NCBI GenBank assembly: GCA_036971475.1
Contig: JBAIZL010000001.1
Span: forward strand, 149,057,544 to 149,121,543
Reading direction: 5' to 3'
Length of the DNA stretch: 64,000 nucleotides
From: Prosapia bicincta
Lineage: Eukaryota; Arthropoda; Insecta; Hemiptera; Cercopidae
Shown: piece by piece, positions 22,203 through 37,720 of the stretch
Position numbering within the stretch: the first letter of the stretch is position 1
Layout: every line of letters starts with the position of its first letter
Position numbers and translations under genes: made by a program
The notes under the pieces: generated by a model
Told to the model about the DNA's origin: nothing
Seen by the model: only the letters and a program-made list of their open reading frames with translations
The model's database searches: none

Positions 22203-22520
22203 GTGCTGCTAAATTGTGTAACTGCCAATGATCGCCATTTTATAAGGGTTAAGAGATCTATTCCACCAGAAGTTTTAACAAGAACAGAAAACGCACCCAG
22301 AGAAAAATCTCCAGAATTTACAACCATTCAAGAACCACCAGAATCTACGATCACCGAAGAATCACCCGAGTCTACGACCACTGAGGGTTCGCAGTTCACG
22401 ACAATCGAGGAACATTTAGAGATTATAGACACCAAGTATTGTGGCCCTATAAGGGCTTGTGAATGGGCATTGTATGACTACATTAGAGACATGTTCGAAT
22501 TCACCCTTGGAGCTAAATGA
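22203..22520 (+). CDS. Candidate Thr/Ser/Glu-rich coding exon, function unknown
   Basis: The 105-codon frame is less AT-biased than its flanks. It contains HFIRVKRSIPPEVLTRT, where RVKR is a dibasic site of the type cut by furin-like proteases. Next comes an acidic Thr/Ser/Pro repeat (PPESTITEESPESTTTEG) and then a compact end with two cysteines (YCGPIRACEWALYDYIRD) and a TGA. The uneven repeat of the ES(P/T)xTTxE pattern and the conserved-looking end make this more gene-like than other short frames here. It could be the last exon of a secreted protein; the first codons may be intronic. I recognise no family and see no clear promoter. Confidence 0.35.
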   Translation: MLLNCVTANDRHFIRVKRSIPPEVLTRTENAPREKSPEFTTIQEPPESTITEESPESTTTEGSQFTTIEEHLEIIDTKYCGPIRACEWALYDYIRDMFEFTLGAK

Positions 22521-23344
22521 AGCGTCCAATGGGTATACTGGATTGCTATAAATCACAAGAGAAAAGAATTCTGGTATTGCTTTTAAGTATGTTTGTGAGA
22601 GTGAAGAATCGGAAGAGTGACATTTTCCCAATCTTGATTATGATCTTTGCCGAAACATGTGTTCCTTTCAATTTACAAAGTTGTTTTCCAAGACTGACGG
22701 CATCTGAGAAGTTTTATAGAATACTTCAGACACGTCACCGATAATTGCATACACAACAAAGTAGTAGACCTAGACACTCAGTTTACGATCTAATTTATGA
22801 TCTGTCATTAGCATATATAAAATATTTTTTAATGTTTCTTCTTTGTAGTTTTGGATTTTTATATAATATAATTTTGAGTTAATCTATCCATTTTATTTTC
22901 TGCAAGTCTTTTATTCTGTTAACTTTTACTTTAAACATTTTAATGCTTTAATGGTTATTTAATTCCTAAAACAATAATAATTTACTAATAATTTTTTCTG
23001 TCTTTATAACATTACTAATCATTATACCCATCAAACAAAAATAGGTAAAGATTTTTAAAAAACTAGAAATGTACTTTTTACTGTACAACATGGTGCATAT
23101 TATGAATATTTTTAATGATGTATCAAATTGTTCGAGTGGTATTATTTTGTTAAATGAATGAATGCTACGAAGTAATTTCACGCAAATAACGATTTTTATT
23201 TCAAAAACGTATGATAAACTTTAGGTTAGAATAACTATTGTTTTAAATGAACTACATTTTTACTCTAATAACTTTAAGCAACTGTGGAGTAATTTTGAAT
23301 TAACAATAAGTATAACCTTTTAAACCCCAAAACCTTTTTATTGT
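22521..23344. other. AT-rich spacer without recognisable feature
   Basis: Short frames at 22416-22631 (minus), 22517-22744 (plus) and 22966-23181 (minus) have no motif that I recognise. Confidence 0.4.
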
Positions 23345-23391
23345 TGTCCTGATGCACATTTCGATTGCAAAGCAAACATCTTCACAAGACA
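23345..23391 (-). ncRNA. Hammerhead-like fold in a fifth PLE-type terminus, core base changed
   Basis: On the minus strand UGUCUU (23391-23386) pairs with AGGACA (23350-23345), 6 pairs with one G-U. GUGAAGA stands where CUGANGA is expected (C3 to G), then an extra U, stem II GUUUGC/GCAAUC with one mismatch, GAAA (23362-23359), self-complementary AUGUGCAU as stem III and an AUC cleavage triplet. The layout matches the other three candidates, including the extra base. The C3 substitution should abolish cleavage, so this is probably a fossil. Confidence 0.45.
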
Positions 23392-25291
23392 TTACTACAA
23401 TACTAACTCTTACAAGTTAGTCTAGAAGTAAATTCCTCTGAAGATTCCCAAGAAGAGAAAGCAAGTTTATAATTTGCCAATATTGACATCGCCTATAGAT
23501 AACTAAATGTAGATAAATAAGTAAAAAAAATAATGAGTTTCAGATTTATAAAAATGTGTAAATTCTCCTAACGATAAATAATAATTGCCCAAAGGCAAGG
23601 AATTAGGTGGATAATTAATCTAAACATAAATGTATAAAAAATATTTCTCTGCCTTTACCCTAAACAACACAACCATAAAATTACCATAAGCGAACCGCTA
23701 AGGCAAAAGAGAATAACGTTTTCAGATACTGCATTTCTCAGAACCATTTTCTTTTTTAAACTGCCCGGTAATGTTGCCAGAATGGCTTTAAAGGACCCTT
23801 TATAGCTTAAGACATAAGGACATTTGAGCTGCTAAAGTGCTACAAGGGTCATAGAATACATTAATGTAATAGGAAAGGCGGCTGAGCTTTGCTTAGGTTA
23901 ATTGAATGAGTGAAGCTAAGCGACTGCTATTTTCTAAAAGCAGTTAACATTTCTCTTTTAATGACAATAAAGACGCTGATTCCACTTTAAGTCAAAGACC
24001 TTTTAACGTAAAAAAAACTATAACTTGCCGAATTTATAAAGTAAATTTATAATAATTATAGGCCCCGTAAACCTTTTATAAAGTTTAAGTTTGCCAAATC
24101 ATAATTTATCCAAGTTCAAAGATAATTATAGACAAAAAATTCCAAGAGTGTAATTCGTAAATGGATACTTTTTGCAGTAAAAGTTTTTTTAGGTAAAAAA
24201 GGTTTGTAACGAATATCAGTATTAGAAAGAAAATATATGAGATAACATAATGAATTAAATTCTATTAAGAGAAAAATTTTTTACAAAGCTAATAACTTCA
24301 ATAACCTGATATGTAATTTTGTACGTCACTCTAGGGCTAATTAATTTTCTTTTAGCTGTAGTCTCATAAATCTTTTTTCATGGGTTTCTTAATAAAAATT
24401 AAAATTAAAAAATGGGTTCAACTTGTAAAGCTTTTTAAAATTGGGAAATGTTCTGTCCTCTATATATTCAATGAACATACCAATATGGTTTCAAAAATTG
24501 AATTTTAAAACAATATCGGAATGTTTATTACTATACATTTAGTACAAAGATACGATTTACTGAAAGCAGTGTAATTTAAGCCTTTGCACTGCACGCCATG
24601 ACATTTTCAACAATACGATTAATTATTTATTGGTTATTTTACTGTACAGGTTGGGGTTGTAACCTTTTTTTAAGTAACCTTTTTAATAAGTAATATAAAA
24701 ACAAAATTTTAAGTAAATTCCTACTGAGGTCAAGAAAGGAAAGGTTTATCATTGTTTGCTTATTTCCAGTTTGTATGTTAATTTTATTCTTTTCTTTCAT
24801 TTTTAACCTTATTTATGATATTTTGTGGTAACCATGGCAACAGTTTAAGTTTGTACAATGGAGGTTTCGAGATAACCAGAGGGGGAGGAGATATTTTAAT
24901 ATACTCTTATTTCAGAATTAGCGCAGTGCCAAAGCGCACTAGAATTTGAACATGAAGAATCTCAATAGACCCCAATGAATAATTTAATTGTTGAATAAAC
25001 ATTTTTTTAACTTTATTGACATCAATTGACATCTAAAATAGATTAAAATAAATGTATGTGAACTTGGATGAATAAAAGCATATTTTATTAACGATTGAAT
25101 ATTTGTTCAAGATATTTATCAGGAGAGTGTAAGCTAATAGAAGGAATTGTAAAATTGTAATTTAAGAGGACTATAGCCTATTTTATTGTGCTCAGAAAAC
25201 TGTTTCAAAGTAAAAACCTAGTTAAAGGTTATGGTGTATTTGCTTTCGAAATTCTGTTTTTTAAGAATATGTTTTTGTGATCTATTTAAGT

Positions 25292-25293
<2 letters not shown>
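23392..25293. other. Non-repetitive AT-rich DNA
   Basis: No coding frame is supported. The part at about 23690-24000 is compositionally more balanced and may be non-coding regulatory DNA, but I have no direct evidence. Confidence 0.35.

Positions 25294-25334
<41 letters not shown>
25294..25334. repeat. (TA)n microsatellite
   Basis: TA run that directly precedes the palindrome at 25335. Confidence 0.95.
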
Positions 25335-25337
<3 letters not shown>

Positions 25338-25440
25338 AACAAAAGTCAAAATACAAATACAAGAATTATATTTGAATTTACAATATTAATTGTAAATTCA
25401 AATATAATTCTTGTATTTGTATTTTGACTTTTGTTCTTTA
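25335..25440. repeat. 106-bp near-perfect palindrome
   Basis: The left arm starts AAAGAACAAAAGTCAAAAT and the right arm ends with its complement; the arms are about 51 bp and I see no mismatch. The centre is TTTACAAT-ATTA-ATTGTAAA. It lies between (TA)n runs. The right flank (ACACAAGAAAACATATT) resembles the sequence beside PLE-A (AAACAAGAAAACGTATT at about 4919), so it could be another PLE-type end pair. Confidence 0.9.
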
Positions 25441-25466
25441 TTAATACACAAGAAAACATATTGCGA

Positions 25467-26214
<748 letters not shown>

Positions 26215-29200
26215 ATTTTCTATATATTTTTATATAGGACGAACAATTTCCTATATGTTATTACCGTATATAACAAAGTAAGAGTCCATACTACATTATA
26301 TAGGACAAATATTTTCCTGTATATATCATTGCCGTATATGACAAAGTAAGAGTCCATACTACATTATATAGGACAAATATTTTCCTGTATATATCATTGC
26401 CGTATATGACAATGTAAGAGTTCCTGCCACAGTATATAGGACAAATATTTTCCTGTATATATCATTGCCGAATATGACAATGTAAGAGTTCTTACTACAT
26501 TATATAGGACAAATATTTTCCTGTATATATCATTGCCGTATATGACAATGTAAGAGTTCTTACTACATTATATAGGACAAATATTTTCCTGTATATATCA
26601 TTGCCGTATATGACAATGTAAGAGTTCTTACTACATTATATAGGACAAATATTTTCCTGTATATATCATTGCCGTATATGACAATGTAAGAGTTCTTACT
26701 ACATTATATAGGACAAATATTTTCCTGTATATATCATTGCCGTATATGACAATGTAAGAGTTCTTACTACATTATATAGGACAAATATTTTCCTGTATAT
26801 ATCATTGCCGTATATGACAATGTAAGAGTTCTTACTACATTATATAGGACAAATATTTTCCTGTATATATCATTGCCGTATATGACAATGTAAGAGTTCT
26901 TACTACATTATATAGGACATATATTTTCCTGTATATATCATTACCGTATATGACAAAGTAAGAGTCCACACTACATTATATAGGACAAATATTTTCCTGT
27001 ATATATCATTGCCGTATATGACAATGTAAGAGTTCTTACTACATTATATAGGACAAATATTTTCCTGTATATATCATTGCCGTATATGACAATGTAAGAG
27101 TACTTACTACATTATATAGGACAAATATTTTCCTATCTATATCATTACCGTATATGACAAAGTAAGAGTCCATACTACATTATATAGGACAAATATTTTC
27201 CTGTATATATCATTGCCGTATATGACAATGTAAGAGTTCTTACTACATTATATAGGACAAATATTTTCCTGTATATATCATTACCGTATATGACAATGTA
27301 AGAGTTCCAACTACATTATATAGGTCAAATATTTTCCTGTATATATCATTGCCGTATATGACAATGTAAGAGTTCTTACTACATTATAAAGGACAAATAT
27401 TTTCCTGTATATATCATTACCGTATATGACAAAGTAAGAGTCCATACTACATTATATAGGACAAATATTTTCCTGTATATATCATTGCCGTATATGACAA
27501 TGTAAGAGTTCTTACTACATTATATAGGACAAATATTTTCCTGTATATATCATTACCGTATATGACAAAGTAAGAGTCCATACTACATTATATAGGACAA
27601 ATATTTTCCTGTATATATCATTGCCGTATATGACAATGTAAGAGTTCTTACTACATTATATAGGACAAATATTTTCCTGTATATATCATTACCGTATATG
27701 ACAAAGTAAGAGTCCATACTACATTATATAGGACAAATATTTTCCTGTATATATCATTGCCGTATATGACAATGTAAGAGTTCGTACTACATTATATAGG
27801 ACAAATATTTTCCTGTATATATCATTGCCGTATATGACAATGTAAGAGTTCCTACTACATTATATAGGACAAATATTTTCCTGTATATATCATTGCCGTA
27901 TATGACAATGTAAGAGTTCTTACTACAGTATATAGGACAAATATTTTCCTGTATATATCATTGCCGTATATGACAATGTAAGAGTTCATATTATAGTATA
28001 CAGGGCAAGTATTTTTTTGTATATTACATTACCGTATATGACAATGTAAGAGTTCTTACTACAGTATATAGGACAAATATTTTCCTGTATATATCATTGC
28101 CGTATATGACAATGTAAGAGTTCATATTACAGTATACAGGACAAGTATTTTTCTGTATTACCGTATATGACAATTTAAGAGTTCTTACTACAGTATATAG
28201 GACAAATATTTTCCTGTATATATCATTGCCGTATATGACAATGTAAGAGTTCATATTACAGTATACAGGGCAAGTATTTTTCTGTATATTTCATTACTGT
28301 ATATGACAATGTAAGAGTTCTTACTACAGTATATAGGACAAATAGTTTCCTGTATATATCATTGCCGTATATGACAATGTAAGAGTTCATATTACAGTAT
28401 ACAGAGCAAGTATTTTTCTGTATTACCGTATATGACAATTTAAGAGTTCTTACTACAGTATATAGGACAAATATTTTCCTGTATATATCATTGCCGTATA
28501 TGACAATGTAAGAGTTCTTACTACATTATATAGGACAAATATTTTCCTGTATATATCATTGCCGTATATGACAATGTAAGAGTTCTTACTACATTATATA
28601 GGACAAATATTTTCCTGTATATATCATTGCCGTATATGACAATGTAAGAGTACTTACTACATTATATAGGACAAATATTTTCCTGTATATATCATTACCG
28701 TATATGACAAAGTAAGAGTCCATACTACATTATATAGGACAAATATTTTCCCGTATATATCATTGCCGTATATGACAATGTAAGAGTTCTTACTACATTA
28801 TATAGGACAAATATTTTCCTGTATATATCATTACCGTATATGACAATGTAAGAGTTCCAACTACATTATATAGAACAAATATTTTCCTGTATATATCATT
28901 GCCGTATATGACAATGTAAGAGTTCCTACTACATTATATAGGACAAATATTTTCCTGTATATATCATTGCCGTATATGACAATGTAAGAGTTCTTACTAC
29001 AGTATATAGGACAAATATTTTCCTGTAATTATCATTGCCGTATATGACAATGTAAGAGTTCATATTATAGTATACAGGGCAAGTATTTTTTTGTATATTT
29101 CATTACCGTATATGACAATGTAAGAGTTCTTACTACAGTATATAGGACAAATATTTTCCTGTATATATCATTGCCGTATATGACAATGTAAGAGTTCATA

Positions 29201-32200
29201 TTACAGTATACAGGGCAAGTATTTTTCTGTATATTTCATTACTGTATATGACAATGTAAGAGTTCTTACTACAGTATATAGGACAAATAGTTTCCTGTAT
29301 ATATCATTGCCGTATATGACAATGTAAGAGTTCATATTACAGTATACAGAGCAAGTATTTTTCTGTATTACCGTATATGACAATTTAAGAGTTCTTACTA
29401 CAGTATATAGGACAAATATTTTCCTGTATATATCATTGCCGTATATGACAATGTAAGAGTTCTTACTACATTATATAGGAGAAATATTTTCCTGTATATA
29501 TCATTGCCGTATATGACAATGTAAGAGTTCTTACTACATTATATAGGGCAAATATTTTCCTGTATATATCATTACCGTATATGACAAAGTAAGAGTCCAT
29601 ACTACATTATATAGGACAAATATTTTCCTGTATATATCATTGCCGTATATGACAATGTAAGAGTTCTTACTACATTATATAGGACAAATATTTTCCTGTA
29701 TATATCATTGCCGTATATGACAATGTAAGAGTACTTACTACATTATATAGGACAAATATTTTCCTGTATATATCATTACCGTATATGACAAAGTAAGAGT
29801 CCATACTACATTATATAGGACAAATATTTTCCTGTATATATCATTGCCGTATATGACAATGTAAGAGTTCTTACTACATTATATAGGACAAATATTTTCC
29901 TGTATATATCATTACCGTATATGACAATGTAAGAGTTCCAACTACATTATATAGGACAAATATTTTCCTGTATATATCATTGCCGTATATGACAATGTAA
30001 GAGTTCTTACTACATTATATAGGACAAATATTTTCCTGTATATATCATTACCGTATATGACAATGTAAGAGTTCCAACTACATTATATAGGACAAATATT
30101 TTCCTGTATATATCATTGCCGTATATGACAATGTAAGAGTTCTTACTACATTATATAGGACAAATATTTTCCTGTATATATCATTACCGTATATGACAAA
30201 GTAAGAGTCCATACTACATTATATAGGACAAATATTTTCCTGTATATATCATTGCCGTATATGACAATGTAAGAGTTCTTACTACATTATATAGGACAAA
30301 TATTTTCCTGTATATATCATTACCGTATATGACAAAGTAAGAGTCCATACTACATTATATAGGACAAATATTTTCCTGTATATATCATTGCCGTATATGA
30401 CAATGTAAGAGTTCTTACTACATTATATAGGACAAATATTTTCCTGTATATATCATTACCGTATATGACAAAGTAAGAGTCCATACTACATTATATAGGA
30501 CAAATATTTTCCTGTATATATCATTGCCGTATATGACAATGTAAGAGTTCGTACTACATTATATAGGACAAATATTTCCCTGTATATATCATTGCCGTAT
30601 ATGACAATGTAAGAGTTCTTACTACAGTATATAGGACAAATATTTTCCTGTATATATCATTGCCGTATATGACAATGTAAGAGTTCATATTACAGTATAC
30701 AGGACAAGTATTTTTCTGTATTACCGTATATGACAATTTAAGAGTTCTTACTACAGTATATAGGACAAATATTTTCCTGTATATATCATTGCCGTATATG
30801 ACAATGTAAGAGTTCATATTACAGTATACAGGGCAAGTATTTTTCTGTATTACCGTATATGACAATTTAAGAGTTCTTACTACAGTATATAGGACAAATA
30901 TTTTCCTGTATATATCATTGCCGTATATGACAATGTAAGAGTTCATATTACAGTATACAGGGCAAGTATTTTTCTGTATTACCGTATATGACAATTTAAG
31001 AGTTCTTACTACAGTATATAGGACAAATATTTTCCTGTATATATCATTGCCGTATATGACAATGTAAGAGTTCATATTACAGTATACAGGGCAAGTATTT
31101 TTCTGTATTACCGTATATGACAATTTAAGAGTTCTTACTACAGTATATAGGACAAATATTTTCCTGTAAATATCATTGCCGTATATGACAATGTAAGAGT
31201 TCATATTACAGTATACAGGGCAAGTATTTTTCTGTATATTTCATTACTGTATATGACAATGTAAGAGTTCTTACTACAGTATATAGCACAAATAGTTTCC
31301 TGTATATATCATTGCCGTATATGACAATGTAAGAGTTCATATTACAGTATACAGAGCAAGTATTTTTCTGTATTACCGTATATGACAATTTAAGAGTTCT
31401 TACTACAGTATATAGGACAAATATTTTCCTGTATATATCATTGCCGTATATGACAATGTAAGAGTTCTTACTACATTATATAGGACAAATATTTTCCTGT
31501 ATATATCATTGCCGTATATGACAATGTAAGAGTACTTACTACATTATATAGGACAAATATTTTCCTGTATATATCATTACCGTATATGACAAAGTAAGAG
31601 TCCATACTACATTATATAGGACAAATATTTTCCTGTATATATCATTGCCGTATATGACAATGTAAGAGTTCTTACTACATTATATAGGACAAATATTTTC
31701 CTGTATATATCATTACCGTATATGACAATGTAAGAGTTCCAACTACATTATATAGGACAAATATTTTCCTGTATATATCATTGCCGTATATGACAATGTA
31801 AGAGTTCTTACTACATTATATAGGACAAATATTTTCCTGTATATATCATTACCGTATATGACAAAGTAAGAGTCCATACTACATTATATAGGACAAATAT
31901 TTTCCTGTATATATCATTGCCGTATATGACAATGTAAGAGTTCTTACTACATTATATAGGACAAATATTTTCCTGTATATATCATTACCGTATATGACAA
32001 AGTAAGAGTCCATACTACATTATATAGGACAAATATTTTCCTGTATATATCATTGCCGTATATGACAATGTAAGAGTTCTTACTACATTATATAGGACAA
32101 ATATTTTCCTGTATATATCATTACCGTATATGACAAAGTAAGAGTCCATACTACATTATATAGGACAAATATTTTCCTGTATATATCATTACCGTATATG

Positions 32201-35200
32201 ACAATGTAAGAGTTCTTACTACATTATATAGGACAAATATTTTCCTGTATATATCATTGCCGTATATGACAATGTAAGAGTTCCTACTACATTATATAGG
32301 ACAAATATTTTCCTGTATATATCATTGCCGTATATGACAAAGTAAGAGTCCATACTACATTATATAGGACAAATATTTTCCTGTATATATCATTGCCGTA
32401 TATGACAATGTAAGAGTTCTTACTACATTATATAGGACAAATATTTTCCTGTATATATCATTACCGTATATGACAAAGTAAGAGTCGATACTACATTATA
32501 TAGGACAAATATTTTCCTGTATATATCATTACGTATATGACAATGTAAGAGTTCTTACTACATTATATAGGACAAATATTTTCCTGTATATATCATTGCC
32601 GTATATGACAATGTAAGAGTTCCTACTACATTATATAGGACAAATATTTTCCTGTATATATCATTGCCGTATATGACAATGTAAGAGTTCTTACTACAGT
32701 ATATAGGACAAATATTTTCCTGTATATATCATTGCCGTATATGACAATGTAAGAGTTCATATTATAGTTTACAGGGCAAGTATTTTTTTGTATATTTCAT
32801 TACCGTATATGACAATGTAAGAGTTCTTACTACAGTATATAGGACAAATATTTTTCTGTATATATCATTGCCGTATATGACAATGTAAGAGTTCATATTA
32901 CAGTATACAGGACAAGTATTTTTCTGTATTACCGTATATGACAATTTAAGAGTTCCTACTACAGTATATAGGACAAATATTTTCCTGTATATATCATTGC
33001 CGTATATGACAATGTAAGAGTTCATATTACAGTATACAGGGCAAGTATTTTTCTGTATTACCGTATATGACAATTTAAGAGTTCTTACTACAGTATATAG
33101 GACAAATATTTTCCTGTATATATCATTGCCGTATATGACAATGTAAGAGTTCATATTACAGTATACAGGGCAAGTATTTTTCTGTATATTTCATTACTGT
33201 ATATGACAATGTAAGAGTTCTTACTACAGTATATAGGACAAATAGTTTCCTGTATATATCATTGCCGTATATGACAATGTAAGAGTTCATATTACAGTAT
33301 ACAGAGCAAGTATTTTTCTGTATTACCGTATATGACAATTTAAGAGTTCTTACTACAGTATATAGGACAAATATTTTCCTGTATATATCATTGCCGTATA
33401 TGACAATGTAAGAGTTCATATTACAGTATACAGGGCAAGTATTTTTCTGTATATTTCATTACTGTATATAACAATGTTAGAGTTCTTACTACAGTATATA
33501 GGACAAATAGTTTCCAGTATATATCATTGTCGTATATGACAATGCAAGAGTTCATATTACAGTATACAGAGCAAGTATTTTTCTGTATATTTGATTACCG
33601 TATATGACAAAGTAAGAGTCCATACTACAGTATATAGGACAAATATTTTCCTGTATATATCATTGCCGTATATGACAATGTAAGAGTTCATATTACAGTA
33701 TACAGGGCAAGTAATTTTCTGTACATTTCATTACCGTATATGACAATTTAAGAGTTCTTACTACAGTATATATAGCAAGTAAATTCCTGTATATTTCATT
33801 TCCGTATATGACAATGTACGAGTTCCTACCACAGTATATAGGGCAAGTATTTTTCTGTTTATTTCATTACCGTATATGACAATGTAAGAGTTCTTACTAC
33901 AGTATATAGGACAAATATTTTCCTGTATATATCATTGCCGTATATGACAATGTAAGAGTTCATATTACAGTATACAGGGCAAGTATTTTTCTGTATTACC
34001 GTATATGACAATTTAACAGTTCTTACTACAGTATATAGGACAAATATTTTCCTGTATATATCATTGCCGTATATGACAATGTAAGAGTTCATATTACAGT
34101 ATACAGGGCAAGTATTTTTCTGTATATTTCATTACTGTATATGACAATGTTAGAGTTCTTACTACAGTATATAGGACAAATAGTTTCCAGTATATATCAT
34201 TGCCGTATATGACAATGCAAGAGTTCATATTACAGTATACAGAGCAAGTATTTTTCTGTATATTTGATTACCGTATATGACAAAGTAAGAGTCCATACTA
34301 CAGTATATAGGACAAATATTTTCCTGTATATATCATTGCCGTATATGACAATGTAAGAGTTCATATTACAGTATACAGGGCAAGTAATTTTCTGTACATT
34401 TCATTACCGTATATGACAATTTAATAGTTCTTACTACAGTATATATAGCAAGTAAATTCCTGTATATTTCATTTCCGTATATGACAATGTACGAGTTCCT
34501 ACCACAGTATATAGGGCAAGTATTTTTCTGTTTATTTCATTACCGTATATGACAATGTAAGAGTTCTTACTACAGTATATAGGACAAATATTTTCCTGTA
34601 TATATCATTGCCGTATATGACAATGTAAGAGTTCATATTACAGTATACAGGGCAAGTATTTTTCTGTATTACCGTATATGACAATTTAACAGTTCTTACT
34701 ACAGTATATAGGACAAATATTTTCCTGTATATATCATTGCCGTATATGACAATGTAAGAGTTCATATTACAGTATACAGGGCAAGTATTTTTCTGTATAT
34801 TTCATTACCGTATATGACAATGTAAGAGTTCTTACTACAGTATATAGGACAAATATTTTCCTGTATATATCATTGCCGTATATGACAATGTTAGAGTTCT
34901 TACTACATTATATAGGACAAATATTTTCCTGTATATATCATTGCCGTATATGACAATGTAAGAGTTCTTACTACATTATATAGGACAAATATTTTCCTGT
35001 ATATATCACTGCCGTATATGACAATGTAAGAGTTCTTACTTCATTATATAGGACAAATATTTTCCTGTATATATCATTACCGTATATGACAAAGTAAGAG
35101 TCCATACTACATTATATAGGACAAATATTTTCCTGTATATATCATTGCCGTATATGACAATGTAAGAGTTCTTACTACAGTATATAGGACAAATATTTTC

Positions 35201-37720
35201 CTGTATATATCATTGCCGTATATGACAATGTAAGAGTTCATATTACAGTATACAGGGCAAGTATTTTTCTGTATATTTCATTACCGTATATGACAATGTA
35301 AGAGTTCTTACTACAGTATATAGGACAAATATTTTCCTGTATATATCATTGCCGTATATGACAATGTAAGAGTTCTTACTACATTATATAGGACAAATAT
35401 TTTCCTGTATATATCATTGCCGTATATGACAATGTAAGAGTTCTTACTACATTATATAGGACAAATATTTTCCTGTATATATCACTGCCGTATATGACAA
35501 TGTAAGAGTTCTTACTTCATTATATAGGACAAATATTTTCCTGTATATATCATTACCGTATATGACAAAGTAAGAGTCCATACTACATTATATAGGACAA
35601 ATATTTTCCTGTATATATCATTGCCGTATATGACAATGTAAGAGTTCTTACTACAATATATAGGACAAATATTTTCCTGTATATATCATTGCCGTATATG
35701 ACAATGTAAGAGTTCTTACTACATTATATAGGACAAATATTTTCCTGTATATATCATTACCGTATATGACAAAGTAAAAGTCCATACTACATTATATAGG
35801 ACAAATATTTTCTTGTATATATCATTGCCGTATATGACAATGTAAGAGTTCTTACTACATTATATAGGACAAATATTTTCCTGTATATATCATTACCGTA
35901 TATGACAATGTAAGAGTTCCAACTACATTATATAGGACAAATATTTTCCTGTATATATCATTGCCGTATATGACAATGTAAGAGTTCTTACTACATTATA
36001 TAGGACAAATATTTTCCTGTATATATCATTACCGTATATGACAAAGTAAGAGTCCATACTACATTATATAGGACAAATATTTTCCTGTATATATCATTGC
36101 CGTATATGACAATGTAAGAGTTCTTACTACATTATATAGGACAAATATTTTCCTGTATATATCATTGCCGTATATGACAATGTAAGAGTTCTTACTACAT
36201 TATATAGGACAAATATTTTCCTGTATATATCATTGCCGTATATGACAATGTAAGAGTTCGTACTACATTATATAGGACAAATATTTTCCTGTATATATCA
36301 TTGCCGTATATGACAATGTAAGAGTTCTTACTACAGTATATAGGACAAATATTTTCCTGTATATATCATTGCCGTATATGACAATGTAAGAGTTCATATT
36401 ACAGTATACAGGACAAGTATTTTTCTGTATTACCGTATATGACAATTTAAGAGTTCTTACTACAGTATATAGGACAAATATTTTCCTGTATATATCATTG
36501 CCGTATATGACAATGTAAGAGTTCATATTACAGTATACAGGGCAAGTATTTTTCTGTATATTTCATTACTGTATATGACAATGTAAGAGTTCTTACTACA
36601 GTTTATAGGACAAATAGTTTCCTGTATATATCATTGCCGTATATGACAATGTAAGAGTTCATATTACAGTATACAGAGCAAGTATTTTTCTGTATTACCG
36701 TATATGACAATTTAAGAGGTATTACTACAGTATATAGGACAAATATTTTCCTGTATATATCATTGCCGTATATGACAATGTAAGAGTTCATATTACAGTA
36801 TACAGGGCAAGTATTTTTCTGTATATTTCATTACTGTATATGACAATGTTAGAGTTCTTACTACAGTATATAGGACAAATAGTTTCCAGTATATATCATT
36901 GCCGTATATGACAATGCAAGAGTTCATATTACAGTATACAGGGCAAGTATTTTTCTGTATATTTGATTACCGTATATGACAAAGTAAGAGTCCATACTAC
37001 AGTATATAGGACAAATATTTTCCTGTATATATCATTGCCGTATATGACAATGTAAGAGTTCATATTACAGTATACAGGCCAAGTAATTTTCTGTACATTT
37101 CATTACCGTATATGACAATTTAAGAGTTTTTACTACAGTATATATAGCAAGTAAATTCCTGTATATTTCATTTCCGTATATGACAATGTACGAGTTCCTA
37201 CCACAGTATATAGGGCAAGTATTTTTCTGTTTATTTCATTACCGTATATGACAATGTAAGAGTTCTTACTACAGTATATAGGACAAATATTTTCCTGTAT
37301 ATATCATTGCCGTATATGACAATGTAAGAGTTCATATTACAGTATACAGGGCAAGTATTTTTCTGTATTACCGTATATGACAATTTAAGAGTTCTTACTA
37401 CAGTATATAGGACAAATATTTTCCTGTATATATCATTGCCGTATATGAAAATGTAAGAGTTCATATTACAGTATACAGGGCAAGTATTTTTCTGTATATT
37501 TCATTACCGTATATGACAATGTAAGAGTTCTTACTACAGTATATAGGACAAATATTTTCCTGTATATATCATTGCCGTATATGACAATGTAAGAGTTCAT
37601 ATTACAGTATACAGGGCAAGTATTTTTCTGTATATTTCATTACCGTATATGACAATCTAAGAGTTCTTACTACAGTATATAGGACAAATATTTTCCTGTA
37701 TATATCATTTCCGTATATGA
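26215..37720. repeat. 68-bp satellite, subfamily A
   Basis: The monomer is 68 bp, running from ATTATATAGGACAAATATTT through TCCTGTATATATCATTGCCG and TATATGACAATGTAAGAGTT to CTTACTAC. Roughly 170 monomers occur here. A frequent 61-bp variant (from ATTACAGTATACAGGGCAAG) lacks 7 bp near TGTATTACCG. Combining 68- and 61-bp units gives a 129-bp (43-codon) dimer, which explains the long false open frames on the minus strand. Higher-order duplications are visible, for example 673 bp between about 33480 and 34820, and 945 bp between about 28000 and 29400. Confidence 0.97.

Noticed and set aside
28024..37464. Many minus-strand open frames with the MNSYIVIYGNDIYRKIFVLY repeat
   Set aside because: They are the 129-bp dimer of the satellite read in an open frame; no start context, domain or other coding sign, and identity is the same in all positions.
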